From the NCBI RefSeq assembly GCF_020618475.1, contig NZ_CP085336.1:372001-436000 (forward strand): a stretch of 64,000 bases of DNA, given 5' to 3'. Shown one piece after another: positions 34,501 to 42,077 of the stretch. Position 1 is the stretch's first letter. Each line of letters begins with the position of its first letter. The notes under the pieces are model-generated. The model was given only the letters and a program-made list of their open reading frames with translations, was not told the DNA's origin and did not search any database. The stretch is from Haladaptatus halobius. Lineage in GTDB: Archaea; Halobacteriota; Halobacteria; Halobacteriales; Haladaptataceae. A program made the position numbers and the translations under genes.

Positions 34501-34811
34501 GTCCGATGATTGCGCGCCTCTGGCACGGGAAAACACCTGCGTCGAAGGCAGACGAGTACCTCGACTTCACCACGCAACGGGCAATCCCTGATTACACGTC
34601 GGTTGACGGGAATCGTGACGTCTATATCCTTCGTCGGATCGAAGGTGACGAGGCGCATTTCCTCACGCTTACGTTCTGGGAGTCAGAAGAAGCAATCAAG
34701 ACGTTCGCTGGCCCAGACATCGAAAGAGCGAAATATTATCCTGAGGACGAAGGCTTCCTTCTAGAGTTCGAGCCCACGGTGACGCACTACGAGGTGTATC
34801 CAGCAGAGTAG
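34497..34811 (+). CDS. Antibiotic biosynthesis monooxygenase-like (ABM) domain protein
   Basis: 104 residues from the ATG at 34497. The dimeric alpha/beta barrel pattern of ABM domains is visible: MIARLWHGKTPASKADEYLD, GNRDVYILRRIEGDEAHFLT, LTFWESEEAIKTFAG, YYPEDEGFLLEFEP, VTHYEVY. Family members act as cofactor-free monooxygenases, heme-degrading enzymes or simple ligand-binding proteins. No key His/Trp pair can be assigned with confidence. It is coupled by ATGA overlap to the small zinc protein upstream. Confidence 0.75.
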   Translation: MSPMIARLWHGKTPASKADEYLDFTTQRAIPDYTSVDGNRDVYILRRIEGDEAHFLTLTFWESEEAIKTFAGPDIERAKYYPEDEGFLLEFEPTVTHYEVYPAE

Positions 34812-35084
34812 CCATGCTGTTTGTACATCAGGACAAGACGCCACACGTCCACGAGAAAACTGAAAGGAAGCCAGCAGGATTTACGCTCCCCGGAACTGAT
34901 TCATCTTCACGAATACTGAAGTCAGGCACGTTATGAATAATCGCTTTGCTTGGTCAGACGGAAATGTCATCTCCTCAGTTTAACTCCGATGATCTGGGTC
35001 AACGCTGATTTCTTTGAGGTCAGTTTCATCAGACTTGATAAGTCCCTGCGTATTTGGATCGTAGATCTCGTGGTGATCAGCCAC

Positions 35085-35294
35085 ATGCGGGCTGACGTCA
35101 CGATGCTTGACGGCCCACAGACGAATGAGGGCGGGCAGACAGAGGGCTTGACCTACGTGTATTGTCGCGTCGAGTGGGGGCTATATCTCGACCTTCTCGA
35201 AGCGCTCGAGAAAATGCCGTACGCTGACGTCACCGACGAGCGGCTCTACGGTCCCGCACCCTCGTGGACCTATAGGCCCGATCACTCGGACTGA
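35085..35294 (+). CDS. Small hypothetical protein
   Basis: 69 residues if started at ATG 35085 (MRADVTMLDG); 35103 is an alternative. It contains TEGLTYVYCRVEWGLYLDLL, EALEKMPYADVTDERLYGP, with a conserved-looking CRVEWGLYLDLLEALE helix. No known family; the acidic composition matches a real haloarchaeal protein. The longer frame from 34950 begins with unusual, poorly coded sequence. Confidence 0.45.
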   Translation: MRADVTMLDGPQTNEGGQTEGLTYVYCRVEWGLYLDLLEALEKMPYADVTDERLYGPAPSWTYRPDHSD

Positions 35295-35403
35295 GCGACA
35301 CCGTACGCTTCCCGCTCATCGAGAGTCTTGTGTAGTAGAGTGTCGGATTCATCCTGACCCTTTAGGGTCAGGCATTCTCCTCGAATCTCTGTGAAAGTGT
35401 TGA

Positions 35404-35730
35404 TCAGCTATACTGGCATCCCCACTCGTCCAACAACTCCGCCACTTCGTCTGCATGTTCCATCGCCACTAAATACGCCGCCTCTCTCAAATCCGTGGTA
35501 TAAACACCATAGCCGGCCTCGTCTTCAACGTCTCGTTTGAAATCGTCTTCTCGTTTTTGCGTGCTCTCCTGTAAATAGAACTGTACCATCTCACGCTCAC
35601 TCTTAACACTATTTCGTTCGACCGCCCATGGCACTGACGGCGAGTCTTCTAAACTCTCGTCATTGATTGTCTCATCTTCGACGTCGTCTAGTTCCTCCCC
35701 AAATGGGTCATCACCTGATCCGCGCTTCAT
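35404..35730 (-). CDS. Small partner protein of ParA (possible ParB-like adaptor)
   Basis: 108 residues, acidic at the start (GDDPFGEELDDVEDETINDE), with a conserved-looking C-terminal half (YGVYTTDLREAAYLVAMEHA, DEVAELLDEWGCQYS). The ATG overlaps the parA stop codon by 4 nt (35727-35730), the arrangement of a two-gene partition operon in which the second product binds DNA or stimulates ParA. No helix-turn-helix is obvious, so the DNA-binding idea is inferred from position only. Confidence 0.6.
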   Translation of the reverse strand: MKRGSGDDPFGEELDDVEDETINDESLEDSPSVPWAVERNSVKSEREMVQFYLQESTQKREDDFKRDVEDEAGYGVYTTDLREAAYLVAMEHADEVAELLDEWGCQYS

Positions 35731-36554
35731 GCTCTGTCCTCCAAATGATCGGCCAGTTCGTCAATTTTCACCAACGTTTCGAGTTCGTGATCACGCTTTC
35801 GCTCTCTATGTTCATCGATATAGCGATATGCAGTACATTGTTTTCTCCAGCATCCTTCAAACAGCGACGAGCGCTTACGGAGCGTCACAGGGACATCATA
35901 CCCTAGATCAGAGACCTCGTTCAATACTGCATCTTGGTCATTCAGTCCCTCATAGCGATTAGGGACAACCGCAAGAACACCGACGGTAATTCCGAGTGTG
36001 TCTTCAATACCAGCTGAAACAGATTCTAAGCCAGAGATCGATTGATCGCCTTTCCCAGAGAGTTCCACCGGAATAACGAGCGAGCGTGTTGTATCAATTG
36101 CATTGTACAAGTGTGGTCCTGACGTGGCGGGCGGATCGACAATTAACACATCATACTGATCCGGAACGTTATTTTTCGCGAGAACGTGGCGCAGGCGCCC
36201 GTATTTCGAAAAGGATTCACCAGTCTGTTCAGCAATACTCGCTGCATCGCTCAGCAAGTCACCAAGGCGTTCAAGTATGTTATGAGACGGGAGAACGTCA
36301 ATTCCTTCGGTGGTTCGAATCAGATCCTCAAATTCGCCCTTCGGTCGATCAATCAAGTGATGAACGAGCGTGTCCGCCTTCTCATCATCCCGCCCATCTT
36401 CGACGCCAAGAAGATACGAGAGGCTGCCGTCTTGCGGATCGAAATCGATGACGAGCACGTCAAGTCCATTATCGACGTGTGCTCGTGCGAGATTTGCTGA
36501 CAGCGTAGTCTTCCCGACGCCACCGGCTTCTGAATACGTCGTATAGGTAAGCAT
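35727..36554 (-). CDS. parA: ParA/Soj family partitioning ATPase
   Basis: 275 residues. The deviant Walker A box is at the start (SEAGGVGKTTLSANLARAH, usually KGGVGKTT; here the first Lys is replaced by Glu-Ala). Then VLVIDFDPQDGSLSYLLG (switch I region), YDVLIVDPPATSGPHLYNAI (Walker B-like) and VLAVVPNRYEGLNDQDAVLN. ParA ATPases segregate low-copy plasmids or chromosomes. The missing signature Lys of the deviant Walker box is unusual and may change function. Paired GTTAGGCTA repeats lie within 75 nt upstream of the start. Confidence 0.82.
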   Translation of the reverse strand: MLTYTTYSEAGGVGKTTLSANLARAHVDNGLDVLVIDFDPQDGSLSYLLGVEDGRDDEKADTLVHHLIDRPKGEFEDLIRTTEGIDVLPSHNILERLGDLLSDAASIAEQTGESFSKYGRLRHVLAKNNVPDQYDVLIVDPPATSGPHLYNAIDTTRSLVIPVELSGKGDQSISGLESVSAGIEDTLGITVGVLAVVPNRYEGLNDQDAVLNEVSDLGYDVPVTLRKRSSLFEGCWRKQCTAYRYIDEHRERKRDHELETLVKIDELADHLEDRA

Positions 36555-36628
36555 GTTTGCCTACTCGCACAGGCTTGTTGTAAAGGTTCGTCAGACAAAC
36601 AAGGGAGTTCGTTTAGCTGAACTAACTA

Positions 36629-36650
36629 GTTAGGCTAGTTAGTTAGGCTA
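36629..36650. repeat. Direct repeat pair GTTAGGCTA x2, 13-bp period (1)
   Basis: GTTAGGCTA at 36629-36637 and 36642-36650, start to start 13 bp, 75-95 nt upstream of the parA start. The 13-bp period is kept in three further clusters. Confidence 0.8.
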
Positions 36651-36828
36651 CCGAGTTAAGCTTGAAAAATTTGCCGCAATGCTCTGCATGCTATCTCGTC
36701 TACAGGGAAATAACCAAGGTGGTGTCGATGCTCTTGAATTAAGTTCGGATCCAACGCGTTCGGTTTCTCGCACAACCCTATGAAACAGATTAGGACAAAG
36801 TAAGGAAATCGTTTGTCCGTAAATGGTA

Positions 36829-36850
36829 GTTAGGCTATTTGGTTAGGCTA
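36829..36850. repeat. Direct repeat pair GTTAGGCTA x2, 13-bp period (2)
   Basis: Copies at 36829-36837 and 36842-36850, exactly 200 bp beyond pair 1. Confidence 0.8.
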
Positions 36851-37011
36851 ATAATGTAGGTTGCTATTAAATCGATAAAATCGATGTGCTATATATTGAC
36901 GCTCCTGGATTTTGGATTGAAGAACGCACCATTGACGGTAGCTTGTTAACAAGCTACACCAAGGTTATGAAGGATTGGCAACCAAACAAGGCCAACTATC
37001 TGACCCAATCG

Positions 37012-37033
37012 GTTAGGCTAGATGGTTAGGCTA
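37012..37033. repeat. Direct repeat pair GTTAGGCTA x2, 13-bp period (3)
   Basis: Copies at 37012-37020 and 37025-37033, 62 nt from the HEPN gene's 3' end and 183 bp beyond pair 2. Confidence 0.8.
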
Positions 37034-37094
37034 TAGAGGAAGACCAATTTGTTAGTCAATCTAATTGAACTAGAAGAAAACCCACTCAAGAAGG

Positions 37095-37508
37095 TCAATC
37101 ACTTACGTTGGTATCTGCAACCTGCTGCATAGTTTCAAGGAATGAAGTCGTTTGTTGAATAAGGTCATCTGTGTCACGTTCGACGCCGCCTGAACCATAA
37201 TCAACACAGCGACGATACGTCTCCCTATCGTTTAGAAACCGACCAAATTTCCGAGGAATAACGCCGTTTTGAATTAGTTCCCGACCAAGAAGCATTTGGA
37301 CGTGACCGTATGACTGCGGATTGAAGCCATGCGAGTAAAGAGCAGCTTGAGCTGCGTGGAAACACGCATAGTAAAGACAGTTTACAATCGTAGCTTTCGA
37401 GATATCTACTTCAAAAGCTCTCGTCGCGTCGGCAAGCATTTGTTCTGCCTGTGAAAACTCCTGATCGATATCTTCCTGCGAGATGTCGACAGAATCGTCG
37501 TTAGGCAT
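37095..37508 (-). CDS. HEPN domain protein (toxin of a HEPN/MNT pair)
   Basis: 137 residues. The HEPN helical core is visible: IDQEFSQAEQMLADATRAFE, NCLYYACFHAAQAALYSHGF, then VIPRKFGRFLNDRETYRRCV, DYGSGGVERDTDDLIQQ. The YYACFHAAQALL pattern is typical of HEPN proteins that pair with minimal nucleotidyltransferases. HEPN partners act as RNases; the R-x4-6-H motif of active ones is not obvious, so activity is uncertain. The start overlaps the MNT gene's 3' end by 8 nt (37501-37508), so the two are cotranscribed and probably form a toxin-antitoxin pair. Confidence 0.8.
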   Translation of the reverse strand: MPNDDSVDISQEDIDQEFSQAEQMLADATRAFEVDISKATIVNCLYYACFHAAQAALYSHGFNPQSYGHVQMLLGRELIQNGVIPRKFGRFLNDRETYRRCVDYGSGGVERDTDDLIQQTTSFLETMQQVADTNVSD

Positions 37509-37950
37509 CGAGCATTCCCTCCTCGATTACCGTCCGAATGAACGGTTCACCTCGATTCTTTCGAGCAGTAAACTCGCTCGCGTGGATGGAATGCACTTCG
37601 GTAGGAACACCATAGTCGAGCTGGATGTCGTAGGCGATGTCCAGAAGTTGGTCGTCAATAGCAGCGTAGTCGGCATCATCTGCAATCACAGCAAGGATAT
37701 CGACATCACTAGTCCTCTTTTTGGTATGTCGAGCGACGGATCCGAAGTGATAGAGCGCCTCAATGGCCTCATCAAGACAGTCTCGGGCACGGTCAAAGAA
37801 CGCCGCTGCTGCATCACCGTGTGATCCATTCAGCGATGATGCTATAGATGACGAAGAGTCCGTGTCGGCTTCGTGCTCATCTGGCTCAGTGTGTGCAGTT
37901 GAATCATCAGAGTGAGTAGTCGCTCCTTCTGAATTCGGCTGAGAGTGCAT
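37501..37950 (-). CDS. Minimal nucleotidyltransferase (MNT antitoxin)
   Basis: 149 residues from the ATG at 37950 (MHSQPNSEG); the frame is open to 38058, but the longer version overlaps the preceding small gene extensively. The catalytic motif is GSVARHTKKRTSDVDILAV, matching GSxxRGxxxxxSDxD of MNT enzymes; a third Asp/Glu is likely in EVHSIHASEF. The first 55 residues are acidic and low-complexity. MNT proteins of this kind neutralise HEPN toxins, in some cases by adenylylating them. It is in an operon with the HEPN gene. Confidence 0.8.
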   Translation of the reverse strand: MHSQPNSEGATTHSDDSTAHTEPDEHEADTDSSSSIASSLNGSHGDAAAAFFDRARDCLDEAIEALYHFGSVARHTKKRTSDVDILAVIADDADYAAIDDQLLDIAYDIQLDYGVPTEVHSIHASEFTARKNRGEPFIRTVIEEGMLDA

Positions 37951-38113
37951 CGAGTGAACCTGCCTGGCGGCACCACTCACTCCAGTCTTCGTCGCCAAGG
38001 AGTTCAGCAACATTATCGTAACGGGCACGTAGTACGGCAATCGCGTGTTCTCGATCATTCTCCTGTTCGTCTGAAATGGCGTTCCCTGAAATTAGTCGAT
38101 AGACGCCTAACAT
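37907..38113 (-). CDS. Small helical protein upstream of the MNT/HEPN pair
   Basis: 68 residues (MLGVYRLISGNAISDEQEND, HAIAVLRARYDNVAELLGDE, DWSEWCRQAGSLDALSAEF). Amphipathic helices and good codon use suggest a real gene. Its 3' end overlaps the MNT start by 44 nt in another frame, so the three genes form one operon. It might be a DNA-binding autoregulator or a third toxin-antitoxin component; I cannot assign a family. A repeat cluster of the GTTAGGCTA type lies 125 nt upstream. Confidence 0.5.
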   Translation of the reverse strand: MLGVYRLISGNAISDEQENDREHAIAVLRARYDNVAELLGDEDWSEWCRQAGSLDALSAEFRRSDYSL

Positions 38114-38237
38114 CTGAAAAACAGATAAGCGGCGGCCTCTACCAAGATAACAAACATCAACAAGGCATCAAAACAGATCAAGAGCTCAAATCATGGTCAT
38201 AAAACCTTGTACGCCATAATTCACTCAGGAAATAGAG

Positions 38238-38272
38238 TTAGGTTAGCTGGTTAGGCTAACTGGATAGGCATA
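38238..38272. repeat. Three-copy GTTAGGCTA cluster, 13-bp period (4)
   Basis: GTTAGGTTA at 38238, GTTAGGCTA at 38251 and GATAGGCAT at 38264: one perfect copy flanked by two imperfect ones, all starting 13 bp apart. It lies between the MNT operon and the Cdc6 remnant. Confidence 0.65.
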
Positions 38273-38339
38273 TTAGTCATCCGGTGGAAGAGATCGGCTT
38301 AGCATCGTTACCACTCAATTACAGTGCAAAGGGTCATGG

Positions 38340-39104
38340 TCACGCTTCGTCGATCAGACCCTGCTGGAGGGCCCGATTACGGAGTGCCGAGAGATCGAGA
38401 TCTTGGGTGACGAATAGATTCTCAAGCGTGTTCAACGCTGCTTCAAGAGGAACATCAAGTCGATATTCATAGTAAATGCCGCCACCTCGTCCTTCGTTCC
38501 GCTTATTACGGTGAAGAATACCGAGCATTGAGAGTTCAGCCAGATGGTTATGGAATGCACGGCCACCAAGAGAATCACCACCAGCGATATCTGCAAGCGC
38601 AGAATAACGCTCAAAGAGCGGCTGTTTCGTCGCAAGAATCATCTTTGGGTTATTAATCGTCATCGAGACAACCACAAAGAGAACGAGATGGCCATGTGAA
38701 GTAAGATTCTGCATACTTTCTTCGATTCGCTGTTTTTCGAGGAGTTTTCGGGCCTCACGGACGTGTGACTCGCTGACTGAAGCATCGCTTTGGCGGCGAG
38801 CGAAATCTCCTGCTTCAAGTAAGAGATCAAGTGCTTGTCGAGCATTGCCTTTATCTTGAGCAGCATACGCACTACAGAGTTCAAGAACGCCATCATCTAA
38901 CACATCGGGATTAAACGCTAGTTCGAATCGTCTGGAAAGGAAAACACGCCCAAGAACGTCACTAATTCTATCCGTTATCAAGGAAAGGCGATTGATGATC
39001 CGGCATGGATACCTGAATTTCTCGCCGACCAGGAAACAGGTGTACTCGGTCTCATCGATGACGACATCCCTCATCTTGTGACACAACTCTTCGTCTACAA
39101 TCAA
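38340..39104 (-). pseudogene. Cdc6/Orc1 replication initiator, N-terminally truncated
   Basis: From about 38980 downward the frame matches the C-terminal half of archaeal Cdc6/Orc1: RRFELAFNPDVLDDGVLEL, SAYAAQDKGNARQALDLLLE, the lid/sensor-2 region, then SVSESHVREARKLLEK and a winged helix (LFERYSALADIAGGDSLGGR, AFHNHLAELSMLGILHRNKR, GGIYYEYRL). The AAA+ Walker A and B part is absent. The first 40 residues of the open frame (MIVDEELCHKMRDVVIDETE) are the antisense of an FMN-binding gene. The ATPase is therefore destroyed; the DNA-binding end might survive. Confidence 0.78.
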
Positions 39105-39500
39105 GATAAGGGTGTAATTTACCTACACGGTGCACAGGCGGGACGTGCCCACGATCTCGTGGAGAGTGGTGACCAACCGTGCGCTTCCTTCACAACGAGT
39201 GAGAAAGGGCGGTGTATCCCGGCTGACGAACCGGTAAACTTCACCGTCGAATACTCAAGTGTGGTCGCCTACGGAACCATTGATTTGCTCGCTGATAAAG
39301 AGGAGAAACGAGGGGTTCTTGAGCAGTTCATGGAGAAATTTGCACCGCAACTGACCGAAGGCGAGGACTATAAGCGGATAGCACAGGAGTCCATCGATCG
39401 GACGGCCGTCTACCGTCTTGACGTCAAATCTTGGAGTGGCAAAGAGGGCTGGAAAGATCCTGATCATCCGGGCGCATACAGTCTTGACTCCACCCAGTAA
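38970..39500 (+). pseudogene. Pyridoxamine 5'-phosphate oxidase-like FMN-binding protein, start codon lost
   Basis: The frame from 38970 reads YQGKAIDDPAWIPEFLADQE, TGVLGLIDDDIPHLVTQLFV, YNQDKGVIYLHGAQAGRAH, then CASFTTSEKGRCIPADEPVN, SSVVAYGTIDLLADKEEKRG, and ends KDPDHPGAYSLDSTQ. This is a split-barrel flavin-nucleotide-binding protein of the NimA/PNPOx type. No ATG, GTG or TTG exists before the barrel starts; GTG 39078 would omit the first 36 residues. The 5' end is cut at the same place as the opposing Cdc6 gene, so both were lost in one rearrangement. Confidence 0.7.
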
Positions 39501-39726
39501 TCATGATTGTTTTCACCACATTCCCTCCATACCTTATTGAGTCCTGAGCCGTCGATGAGCAGATGGCCGCTCAATCCCAAGCGTGTCCGCCACCCACTGA
39601 GCAGTCACCGCCGGAAACTCCGACTCACGTATCGCCGCGAGAATATCTCCACTACTCACTTTCTCCGCAAATCGTCTTTTAATGAAGCCACGAACCTATA
39701 GTGCAGCAAGCACCATCAGACAATTA
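39501..39726 (-). pseudogene. wHTH gene fragment, repeat copy 1
   Basis: The minus strand at about 39547-39650 encodes GDILAAIRESEFPAVTAQWV, ADTLGIERPSAHRRL, a winged-helix segment nearly identical to the one at 40981-41084. Neither end of the gene is preserved; the segment is embedded in non-coding DNA. Confidence 0.5.
39547..39650. repeat. About 104-bp direct repeat, copy 1 (second copy 40981-41084)
   Basis: The two copies are roughly 90% identical by eye, run in the same direction and code on the minus strand for a helix-turn-helix segment. The distance between them is 1.4 kb. Confidence 0.65.
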
Positions 39727-39935
39727 TGGCTGATTCTAACGAAATAGTTGTCGAACAATTTTCGACAGAAAATGTCTTCGAATTAGTTGCCCATGAAACA
39801 CGGGTAGCCATCCTCAAAGTCATGAACGCTGGCGATCAACCGCTTACATTCGGAGAGCTTCGCAACTGAGTCGAATCTGAAAACTCCGGCGGATTCGACT
39901 ACCATCTCGGTAATTTGTCGATCGTTTCTTCATAG
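39727..39935 (+). pseudogene. ArsR-like winged-helix regulator, N-terminal remnant
   Basis: The ATG at 39727 opens VVEQFSTENVFELVAHETRV, AILKVMNAGDQPLTFGELRN, then an in-frame TGA, then VESENSGGFDYHLGNL, after which the frame breaks. The FELVAHETRVAIL opening and FDYHLGNL are typical of haloarchaeal ArsR-type regulators whose sensor follows the winged helix. Both the stop and the missing C-terminal part show that it is dead. Confidence 0.6.
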
Positions 39936-40084
39936 ATGGGGAAACTGAGCCGTTGACCCTCTCTTATTGTATATCGTTAGACATTAATATAAATATAAAA
40001 TAGTATATAATGTGATTATTGTCCGACTACCGACTGACTGACTTTTTTCTATGTGGTACACGTACTCACATATCATACTGACAG

Positions 40085-40555
40085 ATGCACTCTCGATCCA
40101 GTCGTCCCGATACAAGAAGTTGCAGCAACACCAATAAACTGGCATCGAACGATTCTACAGCTACCCAAATCGATGATCATGAGAACCCTCACTCGCAGTG
40201 TCCGAATCATATCGATTCATCACAACATCTTAGAGATCACGTCCGAATCGCCACACTCCAAGCAGAAGTAGAGCTCCTTGAATCGGAGTGTGATACACTG
40301 AACGACCAGGTCGCCAATCTCAAAGCCGATGTTGAGAATCTCGAAGAGGTGATTGCATCGCTTGAAACCATTATTCAGACCAAAAACGCTCGGCATCAAC
40401 AAGTAATCAACGAATACGAACAAATAATTGCAGAGAAAAATCAAGCCTATCAGAAATTAGTAGAGAAACCTGATAACACAAAGAATCCGACCAATAGCTG
40501 GCCAGTACCTATGGTTCGACCACTCATTCAATGCGTGTACGAATGGCTAAGGTAA
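40085..40555 (+). CDS. Coiled-coil protein of unknown function
   Basis: 156 residues. The N-terminal 50 residues are Ser/Asn/His-rich and probably disordered. Residues about 53-125 form a long coiled coil with heptad repeats (VRIATLQAEVELLESECDTL, NDQVANLKADVENLEEVIAS, LETIIQTKNARHQQVINEYE). A short tail ends in IQCVYEWLR. There are no catalytic motifs. Similar coiled-coil hypotheticals occur near plasmid genes in haloarchaea. The start is uncertain: ATG 40085 is the first in frame. Confidence 0.5.
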   Translation: MHSRSSRPDTRSCSNTNKLASNDSTATQIDDHENPHSQCPNHIDSSQHLRDHVRIATLQAEVELLESECDTLNDQVANLKADVENLEEVIASLETIIQTKNARHQQVINEYEQIIAEKNQAYQKLVEKPDNTKNPTNSWPVPMVRPLIQCVYEWLR

Positions 40556-40937
40556 GCTCTATCTAGCAAATATTAATTCTTTTACTCTTCTGTTCGATGT
40601 TATTGACTCGTGTCACCTCCGTATTTCCAATTTACTCTACTTTGCGTGTTGCCGAGTGGGATTGCTGTATCGAACGATTCGAAACCGACGGCGAACACAC
40701 TGATCGGAAACTCACCAGCGGTCATAAGACCCGTCACCAGTTCCCCCAATCACAGGTGCTGTCTTGAAGCTATGGCTGACAGCCCCACGGCGCCACCCTC
40801 AGTCAACTGAGTAAGAAGCCGGTCGATAATGAAATCACATCTAAACTGAAAACAGTTAGATGAAGAGTCGATGATCACTAAGCTAGGCACCTATTGTACC
40901 TATTCCTCGCGGAGTCACCAGATAACAACCTGCTGAC
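40556..40937. other. Gap, possible unrecognised fragment
   Basis: No intact gene. The minus strand around 40640-40740 translates to GLMTAGEFPISVFAVGFESF and PLGN, which looks like a fragment of a membrane protein with a stop nearby, but I cannot name it. Confidence 0.3.
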
Positions 40938-41166
40938 TCAATTTCCACGCTCCACCACACCATCCTTATGCAACTCCTCAAGCCGTCGATGCGCGGACGG
41001 CCGCTCAATCCCAAGCGTATCCGCCACCCACTGAGCGGTCACCGCCGGAAACTCCGACTCGTGTATCGCCGCAAGAATATCGTCGTCAATCGTTCCCTCT
41101 ACAAATTGACCACTAGTATCACGTTCTCTCGTCTGTTATCGTAGCCGTTAGTTCTTTTTCCACCAT
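40938..41166 (-). pseudogene. wHTH gene with a frameshift, repeat copy 2
   Basis: Minus strand: QTRERDTSGQFVEGTIDDDI, LAAIHESEFPAVTAQWVADT, LGIERPSAHRRLEELHKDGV, VERGN and a stop at 40938-40940. The RERDTSGQFVE opening is typical of small haloarchaeal wHTH proteins. No start codon is in frame: a TAA directly precedes Gln. The ATG at 41166 (MVEKELTATI) is one base out of phase, so a single-base change probably killed it. Confidence 0.55.
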
Positions 41167-41227
41167 CTTAAACCCATATACTACGCAGTACATCGATAGT
41201 TTTAACGCCATGAACTACATAGTATTT

Positions 41228-41303
41228 GGTAGGAAGAACGGTACCCTCGGGCGTGTAGAAACGCGCCGGGTGCTTGCAACACCCGGCACCGGTCTTCCTA
41301 ACC
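41228..41303 (+). ncRNA. Structured leader with a three-way-junction shape upstream of the SWIM gene
   Basis: Outer arms GGTAGGAAGAACGGT (41228-41242) and ACCGGTCTTCCTAACC (41288-41303) pair over about 14 positions with one bulge and one mismatch. Inside are two hairpins: GCGT/ACGC (41251-41254 with 41261-41264, 6-nt loop) and GCCGGGTG/CACCCGGC (41265-41272 with 41280-41287, 7-nt loop CTTGCAA). The element ends 13 nt before the ATG at 41317. It may be a cis-acting RNA, a small RNA or a DNA element; nothing shows expression. Confidence 0.5.
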
Positions 41304-41316
41304 TGAGTGTAAGACC

Positions 41317-41709
41317 ATGAGTACGAAATCGCCTGCGGAACTTGAAGGTGACGAGACGGCACAGAAACGCGCACAGTGGGAACAATTTACCTTCGACGTC
41401 GAAGCCCCCGGAATGGTCGACGTCACCAACGAGAGCCACGAGAACCCTGCAGAGCACCAGTACACCGTCTCCATCGATGACGTCACGAATGAACTGATGG
41501 CCTGCACGTGTCCGCATCACCTCCACCGCACCGCATTTTGTAAGCACATGGCTGCGGTCGACAACGCAACCGACGACGGAACACTCGACATCTTCTCCTC
41601 AAACAATGGCGAAGACGGTGCCGAACCAGCAGACTGCGATTGTGACGGACTTAATGGCTTCCCGTGCTGGCCATGTATGCGAACGGGATGGAAGGAACTA
41701 CCGAACTAA
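41317..41709 (+). CDS. SWIM zinc-finger protein
   Basis: 130 residues. The SWIM motif C-x-C-x(n)-C-x-H is clear: YTVSIDDVTNELMACTCPHH, LHRTAFCKHMAAVDNA, with Cys/Cys near 68-70 and Cys-x-His about ten residues on. A second Cys-rich end (ADCDCDGLNGFPCWPCMRTG) could bind another metal ion. SWIM domains bind DNA or protein and are frequent in haloarchaeal accessory DNA. The gene starts right after a strongly structured leader (41228-41303) and is followed by a T6 run (41722-41727). Confidence 0.82.
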   Translation: MSTKSPAELEGDETAQKRAQWEQFTFDVEAPGMVDVTNESHENPAEHQYTVSIDDVTNELMACTCPHHLHRTAFCKHMAAVDNATDDGTLDIFSSNNGEDGAEPADCDCDGLNGFPCWPCMRTGWKELPN

Positions 41710-41721
41710 GCCACGTTTCCG

Positions 41722-41727
41722 TTTTTT
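41722..41727 (+). terminator. Oligo-T terminator after the SWIM gene
   Basis: T6 12-18 nt after the stop codon, the usual archaeal U-rich termination signal. Confidence 0.4.
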
Positions 41728-41876
41728 GTGTCCGTGACACGGCAATTGACGCTCTCAGCTGTCATGAACCAGCAAACACTCACAAGGCGACTTCGTTAGT
41801 ATATCCTATTAGCACCGGCTTATTCGAATTTCATAGGTACCAGTATTGATTAGTGAACATACGGAGATCACCACAT

Positions 41877-42077
41877 ATGTCCAGGACTGAAATTGAAAAT
41901 CCAGTAATTTTTACGATAGTGGTGATCCTGATTTCAGTGTTATTCTCGATTTTCATTCAAGTCATTCTCTTAACTGGTACTCTCATGATTGCAGTACTTA
42001 CGGGTGCCTTCATAGGACTCTCTTATGCAGTCGTATATTTATATCTCCAACGTAGACAGAGGGACTTGGCTACTTAG
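41877..42077 (+). CDS. Small two-helix membrane protein
   Basis: 66 residues from the ATG at 41877 (the frame opens at 41853). Two hydrophobic helices: VIFTIVVILISVLFSIFIQV and LMIAVLTGAFIGLSYAVVYL, then a basic tail YLQRRQRDLAT. The inside-positive tail suggests both ends are cytoplasmic. Family unknown. Confidence 0.5.
   Translation: MSRTEIENPVIFTIVVILISVLFSIFIQVILLTGTLMIAVLTGAFIGLSYAVVYLYLQRRQRDLAT

Larger units (their letters stand above)
36555..37094. other. Non-coding repeat region upstream of parA
   Basis: No gene seen. It holds three pairs of GTTAGGCTA direct repeats (36629, 36829, 37012) and a TAACTAGTTA palindrome (36623-36632), consistent with a centromere or replication/control region. 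Confidence 0.55.

Noticed and set aside
36629..38272. CRISPR array
   Set aside because: The GTTAGGCTA repeats are 9 bp with 4-bp gaps, in separated pairs; no spacers and no cas genes.
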